Assembly (NCBI GenBank): GCA_002479035.1
Contig: DLLA01000068.1
Span: forward strand, 1-9,686
Reading direction: 5' to 3'
Source of the DNA: Bacteroidales bacterium UBA7574
Lineage (GTDB): Bacteria; Bacteroidota; Bacteroidia; Bacteroidales; Paludibacteraceae
DNA: 9,686 nucleotides
Position 1 is the first letter of the stretch, and the number at the start of each line of letters is the position of its first letter. Below, piece after piece: positions 1 through 9,200 of this stretch. Made by a program: the position numbers and the translations under genes. Below the pieces are notes generated by a model. The model was given only the letters and a program-made list of their open reading frames with translations, did not search any database and was not told the DNA's origin.

Positions 1-26
1 TAATTCTTCATTTTTAATTCTTCATT
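1..26. repeat. Short AT-rich direct repeat at the window edge
   Basis: TAATTCTTCATT occurs at 1-12 and again at 15-26, a 14-bp period. Such TTAATTCTTCATT-like runs are frequent between genes in Bacteroidota genomes. It may continue beyond the window, so its full size is unknown. The remaining upstream sequence (27-100) shows no gene. Confidence 0.5.
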
Positions 27-95
27 CATCGGGAAAAGGTGCACGTACTTTAGAAAAAGATACCCATAGTTAATAATCGGCTGAGGTGAGCAAAC

Positions 96-105
96 GCAAA
101 TTTGC
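96..105. promoter_or_regulatory. Palindrome GCAAATTTGC overlapping the -33 box
   Basis: A perfect 10-bp palindrome contains the -33 TTTG. Eight of its bases (AAATTTGC) recur at 126-133 over the -7 element. It could be a repressor site or only a consequence of the promoter consensus; the short length leaves chance as a real option. Confidence 0.25.
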
Positions 106-132
106 CGATTTGAAATGTTAGCATTAAATTTG
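101..132 (+). promoter_or_regulatory. Bacteroidota-type promoter (-33 TTTG, -7 TAAATTTG)
   Basis: TTTG at 101-104 and TAAATTTG at 125-132 are separated by 20 bp. The second is a perfect match to the TAnnTTTG -7 element used by the Bacteroidota primary sigma factor, and the spacing is as expected. Transcription would begin near 138, giving a leader of about 80-85 nt before the ATG at 221. It is the only convincing promoter upstream of the gene. Confidence 0.75.
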
Positions 133-180
133 CGGCGTGTTTTAGGGGAAAATCCGTCTGTTTTATTCGGACAATCTTAA

Positions 181-195
181 AAAAACGACGTTTTT
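181..195. promoter_or_regulatory. 15-bp inverted repeat in the 5' UTR
   Basis: AAAAACG, a central A, then CGTTTTT form a perfect inverted repeat 26 bp before the ATG. As RNA it would be a weak A/U hairpin with a 5-nt loop. The leader after it is A-rich and has no Shine-Dalgarno sequence (TCCATAGATT precedes ATG), as is common in Bacteroidota, where A-rich, unstructured leaders favour initiation. A regulatory role is speculative. Confidence 0.3.
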
Positions 196-220
196 ATAGT
201 ACAGAAAAAATCCATAGATT

Positions 221-283
221 ATGAAGAAATTTTACATACTTTTGTTGGCTGTTTTGAGCAGCGCAAATGTAGCCGTGCAGGCA
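221..283 (+). other. Sec signal peptide (residues 1-21)
   Basis: The N-terminus starts MKK, continues with a hydrophobic core (FYILLLAVL), then a polar stretch ending VQA before QQVP. Val at -3 and Ala at -1 fit signal peptidase I, giving cleavage after residue 21. The mature chain would begin with Gln. There is no Cys near the site (the first Cys is residue 166), so this is not a lipoprotein signal. Confidence 0.93.
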
Positions 284-3200
284 CAACAAGTACCCAACGC
301 AGGGTTTGAAGATTGGAGCGGAGCAGCATTTGACGGCAACGCACAGCCTGCCAATTGGAACGCGAGCAACGTGGCGCAACTCGGGTTTAAGTTCAATTTT
401 GCCCACAAAGAGACAGGGCATACAGGAAGTGCGTCTATGATGGTGCAAGGGCAAGAAGTGGGGGCTATGGGTATTAAGGAACCGTCGCCAGGATATTTCT
501 CACTGGGGCAGCCTTGGGCATATATCAAAAATCTTGATACAGACGGAGCCACGGCAGGAACCGAAGGCGGTATCAGTTGGACATACCGCCCTGACACTAT
601 GTCGGTATGGATAAAGAGAACAGGCAACAATACCGACAAAGAGGACTTTTACTTGTTATATTACGCATGGTCGGGAACAGCCAAAGGGTCGAAATACACA
701 GGCAAGAATGGTAAATGCACCTCGGTGAGCAAGACCAATGAGGAGAGTGACATCCGACAGGCATTGGATGCCAACGGCTGCGGTACAGACCAGAAAGCCA
801 ATCAGATAGCCGAAGGAATGTGGCGTGAGAGGAAGACGTATGGCGAGTGGACGAATATCCGCGTACCTATTTACTATTTCAACAACGACGTGCCGACGAT
901 GATGAATATCATCTTCTCGGCAAGCAACTACCCGAACTTCCGTGCCAACAACGGTTTGAATCCGGGCAACTCACTGTATGTGGACGACGTGGAATTGATT
1001 TACGCTTCCACAATTCAGAAATTGTATATCAGCGGCAAAGAGTGGCGTGGCTTCAACCCGAACACTAGTGAAGAGCAAGTATATTCGTTGGGGCGTGCAG
1101 CAACCGCATTGCCCGAAATTAAGGGTTTGCGTGGTGCAGGAAGTCTGACAAACGCTGCAGGAACAACGGTCACATTGGTAGGACGCGAGTTGGGCAGCAA
1201 CGAGATGAGTATAGTGAATGGTGAGATAGATGGAGCACCCACAGTGATTACGGTGAAGTCGGAAGACGGCAAATCAACCACCACCTACAAGATAAAGTTC
1301 GTACGCGAGGCAAGCAGCAATGCAAACTTGGCGGGGATAAATATAAACGGCAAAGCACTGGAAAACTTCCAACAGGGTGTATATGCATACACGGTAGAGT
1401 TACCCTATGGCACTACCGCAGCACCCGTGATAAGCGCTGATACACAAGAAGATGCACAGACGGTGGAGATTACACAAGCCTCATCCACAACGGGCAAGGC
1501 AACGATAGTAGTCACAGCAGGCGACAAGACCACACAAGCCACCTATACCATACAGTTCAAAGTCGGAGCATTGTCAGATAACACACTGATTGATATACAG
1601 GTAAACGGCACTTCTGTAGCAGGCTTTGCGCCCAACAAGATGGCATATCAGGTGTCACTGCCGACAACCACTACCACGATGCCCGCAGTGAAAGGCATAT
1701 CGGCATACCCCGACGGTGCACAGACTATCAAGTACATTGCACCTGCCACGATAGACCGCGGCATATACCAGATACAGGTATCCAGCCCGGGTAACCCTAC
1801 CCCGAAGACATACAAACTGACCTTCAAGTTAGAAGCATCATCATACTCGTACCTCAAAAGCCTGCAAGTAGGCAACGGACTCATCAGCAACTTCGACCCC
1901 GAACAGACCACCTACTATGTCAACCTGCCGATTGGTACAACCGAACTGCCAAAGATAAGTTACGAATTAGGCGAACCAACACAGCAGGTGAGCGTGCAAG
2001 AAGGCGGTTTGGATGGTACGACCAAGGTGATTGTGACAGCTGGTGACGGTGTCACGCAGACGGAATACAAAGTGGTATTCTCTACGGAAAAATCGGACAT
2101 TGTGACGCTGAAGATGATTTATATTGGAGGCGAACCGTTGGCGGACTTCAGTGCCGACAAGACGGATTACACCCACCTGCTGCCCATCGGCACAACGGTA
2201 ATGCCTGATATCACATTCGACAAAGGCGATGAATATCAGACAGTTCGCGTAGTAAGCGGCGGGCTGAACGGCATCACACGTATCACCGTAGTGGCAGGCA
2301 ACGGAAGCAGTATGCTGTACCAAATATCCATGCGCGTACAGCAGGCAACGAATGCAACACTCAAGATGATTTATGTAGGCGGCAAGCCATTAGAAGGTTT
2401 CACACCGCAACAAACAGAATATGACTATCGGCTACCCAAAGGCACTACACAGTTGCCCATAGTAACGTATGACAAGAACGATGACTACCAGACTGTTACC
2501 ACTCGCTCCGGTGGTATAAATGATGACTACAAGATTACGGTTCGTCCGCAAACAGGTGCCAGCATGACCTATGTGATTCACTTCTCTGTGGAGACATCGG
2601 ACAATACAGCATTGCAGATGATTTACTTGGACGGCAAGCCACTGCCCGAGTTTGACAGTGAAGTGCTTCAATATACGCACACACTGCCCGTAGGTGTCAG
2701 CAAGATACCTTCTGTGACCTTCGACAAAGGCGAAGACAGTCAGAAAGTGTTGAGTATCTTCGGCAACAATGTACAAACCATCACAGTCACAGCCGAGAGT
2801 GGCAAGAGCCGCACATACACAGTCACATTTGTGATTCAGAGGTCGGAGAGTGCGTACCTGAAGATGATTTATCTGGACGGCGACAGTCTGCGCGGGTTCG
2901 ACAAGCAGACATTCGACTACACCATGACCCTCACAGGCAGTACATGCCCTCGCATCACAGTGGATAAGGAAGACGGACAACAGGTTACCATCACCACCCC
3001 TTATGCTGCAGGACGCGCACAGATTGTGGTGCGGACAGAATCAGGGGCATCCAATATCTATACGGTGGAGTTCACGAGCAACACCAAGAGTAGCGCACTG
3101 CTGCCTATGATATATGTAAACGGTCAGGCTGTCAGCGGGTATCAGTCCGATGTCTTTGAGTATGACTTGGAGTATATCGGCGCATATCCGAGCGTGACTT

Positions 3201-6200
3201 ATGACGCTGCCGAGGGACAGAATGTAACCGTATTCAGAGAGCATAATACGCTGACTGTCTATGTAATATCAGGTGCAGACAAAGCCAAATACACACTGCG
3301 TTGGTTGTCTATGGCATCCGCTGATTGCACACTGCGCAACATTCTGTTGGACGGAAAGGCATTAAGTGGTTTCAGCCCCAAGCAGAAAACATACAATGTT
3401 CAGTTGCCCGCAGGTGCCACGTTGCCTGCCGTAACGTATGAGGTGCAGAACGACCGCCAGACCATATATGCGGGGTGGCGAAATGGCAGTGTCTATGACC
3501 TGTTGGTAAGTGCCGAAAATGGCGATACCACACGGTATAGTCTGCAGTTCAATATCGCCAAGTCCGACAATGCCAACCTGCTCGATATGAGTGTGGACGG
3601 CTACGATATTCACTTTGTTCCCACTACCTATGAGTATCGCCTCAACATTGCCGAGGGCATCAAACTGCCTGCTTTGCACATCACACCCGACAGCCGACAG
3701 AGCACCGAGATGCACAATGTGAATGACCATGAGCAGCAAGTGACGGTAGTTGCCGAAAGCGGCAAGACCAACATCTACCGCGTACTTTACACCCGCACGC
3801 AATCGGCTATTACAGGATTGGCGGACATTCTGATTGACGGACAAAGCCTACAGGGTTTCCGTAGCGATGTGCACGAGTATGTGGACTCATTGGCTTGGCG
3901 CACCACCGTGGTGCCTTGCGTACAACCTATAGGGTTGGTGGACAACCAGACGATTACCACATACCATAGTGCCGTCAACGGCATCACACGCATTCACGTA
4001 GAGGCGGCAGACGGTGTCACCACAGCAGACTATCAAATCGCTTTCCCCGTACGCCAATCGGGCAACACCGCGCTGAACAATATCACCATTGAGCATGAGT
4101 CAGTATCTATTGACTTCGACCCCGCACAGACAGAATACACGATTCGTATGCCATTAGGTGAACAGGTTGCACCGATGGTGTCGTATGAGGTGACAGAAGA
4201 AGAGCAGAATGTACGGTATATCGCACGCCCGTTAGGGCAAACGAGCCAACTGATTGTCACCGCCGAGAATGGTAACTCACGCACCTATAATCTCTCATTC
4301 CTGCCCACGTATGCGGAAGGCGACAACCTCCTTGCTGCTATCAAGATTGGCGAAACAGGGCAGGTGCTGCCCCCCTCGGACACGGTAGCAACTATCGCCT
4401 TGCCGTATGGTTGCCGCACCCTTACTGCCCAATACACCAAGTCTTTCGCAGGACAATCCGTTTGGGTACAACCGGGTGGCATCAATGCCCCCACCATCAT
4501 CACTGTGCGTTCCAACCGTCCTAACGACAAAGACGTCACCTACACCCTCACCCCGCAAGTAGAGACACAGAACCCTGCCGTCCTGACAGGAATCACAGTC
4601 AACGGACAACCCATCAAAGACTTCGACCCGAACCGTTTCTCTTATATTGTTAATGTAACCTCATACCCAATTATAGAGTACGAAATAAGCGACGAAGTAG
4701 AAGACAGGGTTCTTATCACAAATAGCAAACATTGGCAAATTAGAGTGACCGCTCAAGGACAAACTAATCTATATGACCTATGGTTCTACTACAGCAATGA
4801 TGTTATTCCCAATGGTGAATTTTCAGAGTGGGCAACTGCAAAATACAATAATGCACAAAAACCTGCAGGTTGGCAAGTTTTGGCAGATGCTGCGGAAAAG
4901 GGTAGTACTGTTTGGGGTACATATAAAAGTGGAGATGAATGTAAGCAATCGGATGCAGGTATCGCTTTCTTGAAAACAGCCTATAGTGCTAAATTAATGC
5001 GCAGTACACCCGGATTCATGACTTTGGGAACTATATCAGGAGAACTTGATACAGAGAATAGTTTCCAAATTACGGGAGGCATACCTTTCCATAATTCACC
5101 TGACACATTAAAAACGTACTATAAAGCACCTAAAATAGTTGATTACAACCGAATCGTATATATATTGTCAGGTTCAAATGGTACATATACGGAGGAACAT
5201 AATGATTCGAAGACCTTTAATGACTATCAGTTGCTTACGATAGATTTGGCAGATATTAACCAAAAGGCAGGAATGCCCAACTCTATAAACCTTATTTTCA
5301 ATTCCAATTGGAGAGAAACGGGTAATTTAGGGAACCAAGGTGGTATGGGTACTCAAGCCGAGATGTATGTTGACTGGGTTCGTTTCTCCTACAACAGCAC
5401 CCTTACTGCCCTCACCGTCAATGGCATAGACGCTGCTATGGAAGGTAATGCTTTCACGGCTACCCTCACCGATGCCGAGCAAACAGGCATACCTGCTCTC
5501 TCCTTCACCGGCGAGGTCAGCGACCAGGCGCAGCAAATAGAGTGGCAAGACGAAGTAATTGATGGGGCTTTCGGTGTCCGCAACGCCGTCATCACCAACT
5601 ACGCCGAGGACGGCACTTCCACCCGCTACACCCTCAATGTACGTCGCCCGTTGGACACGCGCAACACGTTGAAAGACTTGCAGGTAGATGGCATCACGTT
5701 GTCTGGTTTCACACCCGATAGTACGGACTACACCTACCACCTCAATGCCTCCAACCGCTATATTCCGGACATTACCCCCGTGGCACAGGGCTACCTGCAA
5801 ACTGTCACCACCCACTACGCAGACTCCACCTGCACCATCACCGTTACCCCCGAATCAGGCAACAGCAAGGTGTACACCATTCGCTTCGTAACAGACCTCT
5901 CCGATGATGTACAGTTGGCAGGTATCTTCGCCGCAGGCATCACATTCAATCCCGAGCAAACAGAGTACGACATCACAGCCGACAGACTGCCCGTTATCTC
6001 TTTCACCAAGAAATCTGATGGTCAGACCGTTGACCTCAGCAACGGCATTCTCACCGTCACCGCCGAGAACGGCAACCAAGGCACCTACACCATTCATCTC
6101 CATCGCCCCGCAGTCACCACTACGGCACAACTCGATGAGATAGAGTTGGACGGCATCGCTCTCCGCGCTTTCACAAGCGACACCTACGACTACACGCACG

Positions 6201-9200
6201 AGCGTCCTGCACGCGCAGCCTTCCGCCGCACTTGGAAGCAAGACTCCGTCGTCTTCGTCCAATCGCCCAAGCAGATGCAGTGGCATGTCTTCGGCACCGG
6301 CGCACAGCACACCTACACCATCACCTACCCCACCACGTTGTCCGACGACACCACGCTCGACAGCCTGCTGCTCAACGGCAAACCCTTGCCTGACTTCAAC
6401 CGTGACATTACCGACTACACTGTCACCACAGACCATGAAGTCCACCTCCACGCCTTTGCCAACATCTCCGCACAATCGCTCACGGTAACCCGTGACACCC
6501 TCAATGGTGCCAACGCCTATCTCTACACCGTCACTGCGGAGAACGGCACCGTCGGCAAGACCTACCGTATTAATATCCTGCCGCAGCGTTCCTCCGAGGC
6601 ACATCTCAACGGTATCTACCTCAACGATGTCCTGCTCAGCGACTTCCGTCCTGACCAATATCAGTACACCTTCACCCTGCCCGCAGGTGCATACAAGGAG
6701 GCTGAACCTGTCCTCCCGTCATTGCGCTACGAACTCGGCACACCGCACCAGCAGGTCAGCCTTGAGTATGGTCGCTTGGGCGAGACAACCAACATCTTCG
6801 TCACTTCCGAAGACGGCACTGCTTCGCAACTCTACACCGTCCTCGTGCAGGCGGAACCCAGCCATAATGCGCACCTTACGGGCATTGCCGTCAACGATGT
6901 GCCTGTGCAGAACTTCAAGAGCGAGCGCCTCTACTATTCCGCCCGCACCTCCGATGCCGACATCCGTCTATCGTGGTCTGCCGACGACCGTTTCCAGACC
7001 GTCACCACCACCCGCGACGGCGACTCCTACACCCTGCACGTCACCGCACAGGACGGCACCACAACCAAGGATTACCTCATCGACATCTATCGTGAGTCCC
7101 CGTCCAACGACGCCACATTGGCTGACATCCTCCTCGACGGCAACACCTTCAGTGCTTTCCACACTGACCTCAACCCCATCCTCACCTTCTCGCCCACGCA
7201 GCAGACCTACACCATCAACCTGCCATCAGGCACTACTTCCACACCCGAAGTATCTGCCCGTCTCAAACTCGATGGTCAGTCTGTCGAGGTGCGCCAACAG
7301 GATTGGACTACCTATCTCGACGTCACCGCCCCCGATGGCACCACCGTCATCACCTACGCGCTCCATTTCCTGGCACCGCAGTCCGGTGATGCCAACCTCC
7401 GCATGATATTCATCAACGGCGACTCGCTCCCCGGTTTCGCACCCGACCGCTACACCTATTTCGTCAGCCTGCCTATCGGTGAGACCACCCTGCCCGACCT
7501 CATCTTCGAACGCGGCGAGGAACATCAGACGGTTCGCGACTCCCTCACGGGCACTATGCAGCGTACCCTCTTTGTCACTGCCGAGAACGGCAACACACGC
7601 CAGTACACCCTCACCTTCACCCGCATCCTGTCCACTATCGACACTCTCCGCGCTATATATGGTGATGGTATGCTCATCAGCGGGTTCCGCCCCGACTCTT
7701 TCTACTACGCCTACACGCTCCCCGTCGGCACCGACCATATCCCCGACCTCACGTGGGACAATGGCGACCGTTGGCAGACTATCGACACCGCCACGGTCAT
7801 GCGTAGTGAATTCAGTCGCACCACCCAACTGCAAGTCACTGCCATGTCGGGCAGCAGGAACACCTACACCGTAGCCTACACCATCGCACGCTCGTCATGC
7901 GACACGCTGCAGATGATTTACTTCAATGGCCAACCGCTCCCTGACTTCATCGGCACCCGCGAGGAGTACACCATTGACCTTGCTGCGGGCGACAGCCTCG
8001 CACCGGCGTCCTCCGACATCATCGCTATGCAGGGCGACGAGTGGCAGACCGTCACCCCGTCCGACCTTGTGCCCTACACCCTCAACGGTACACAAATAGG
8101 CTGGCGCACCACCCTCCTTGTCACGGCACAGGACGGCCGCACACGCACCTACAATCTCTTCTTCACTTTCACGCCTGTGCTCTCCGACAATACTGACCTC
8201 GCCAATATCTACCTCGCAGGGCATGCTATCCCCGACTTCCGCCCCGACCGGCTCACCTATTTCGACACCATCCCCGAGGGCGGCACACGTCCCTCCGTGC
8301 TCGTCGAGAAGGGCTATGCTGCACAATCCGTCACCATCACCGAGGGGGACACCACACTCATTCTCGTCACGGCCGAGAACGCCACCGCACAGGCTACCTA
8401 CCGCGTCATCTTCACGCGTCTGCAGTCGCCCTACGCGCTCCTGGATGCTATCCTGCAAGACGGCGAGTTGCTTCCTGACTTCCGTCCCGACTCCTTTGAA
8501 TACAGTGTCACCCTGCCCTACGGCACCTCCACACTGCCTGTCTTCACCGTCCGCAAGGGGCACGAAGGTCAGCAAATCACCATCGACACCCTCCACGCCA
8601 CCGTTGGCAATCGCACGCAGACCACCATACGTTTCTCCGTCACCGCAGCAGACCTGGTCAACTCTTCCGAGTACGACATCCGCATTCTCAATGCGCTCAA
8701 CGACAACTGCCGCCTCCGCCGACTCCTCATTCGTGGCACGGACATCGAGGGCTTCCACAGTGACACCCTACTCTACCACCTCACCTACCCCATCGGCACG
8801 GACTCCACGGCACTCGTCACGCTCTCGGACATTCAAGCCGAGGCGGAGGATGCCGATGCTAATGTCTCCGTCACCGCACAGGGCACCTCTTTCATCATTC
8901 AGGTCACTGCCGCCGATGGAGTCTCCGCGCGTGTGTACACCATCACCCAGACCATTCTGCTCAGTGCCAACACGCGCCTCAGTGCTATCTACCTCGACAG
9001 TGCCCTCATTCGCGACTTCGACCCCGATATTCTCGACTACACCTACTACATCACCGACGTCCGCCCCGCCGTGCATGCAGTGCCCGAGGACGAGAATGCG
9101 ACAGTCGAGTTCTCTATGTACACCCCGGGCGAACCGTTCTACATCTACGTCACCGCCCCCAGTGGCGACGAGCAGGTCTATAGTGTCCTCTTCCTCGAGT

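Noticed and set aside
221..283. Lipoprotein signal
   Set aside because: There is no Cys after the hydrophobic core; the first Cys is residue 166. The VQA-Q site fits signal peptidase I.
2432..2980. 182-codon open frame on the - strand
   Set aside because: Antisense to R6-R8. Its His/Cys-rich look comes from reverse reading of repeated codons, and the internal echoes follow the sense repeats.
4621..5400. Assembly misjoin as the cause of the AT-rich segment
   Set aside because: The frame stays open through both edges, and the segment encodes a complete PCMD-like domain flanked by in-phase repeats. A misjoin is therefore unlikely, though read coverage would settle it.
5855..6658. 267-codon open frame on the - strand
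   Set aside because: Antisense to R17-R21. Its composition is a mirror of the C-ending codon bias in array B, and it has no recognisable domain, promoter or signal.
7895..8758. 287-codon open frame on the - strand
   Set aside because: Antisense shadow of R26-R29 for the same reason; it is low in pattern and rich in G, E and V from reverse-complemented codons.
8819..8875. Calcium-binding acidic loop in R29 (acidic run around residues 2872-2880)
   Set aside because: The acidic stretch lacks the regular DxDxDG spacing, and no matching motif occurs in other repeats.
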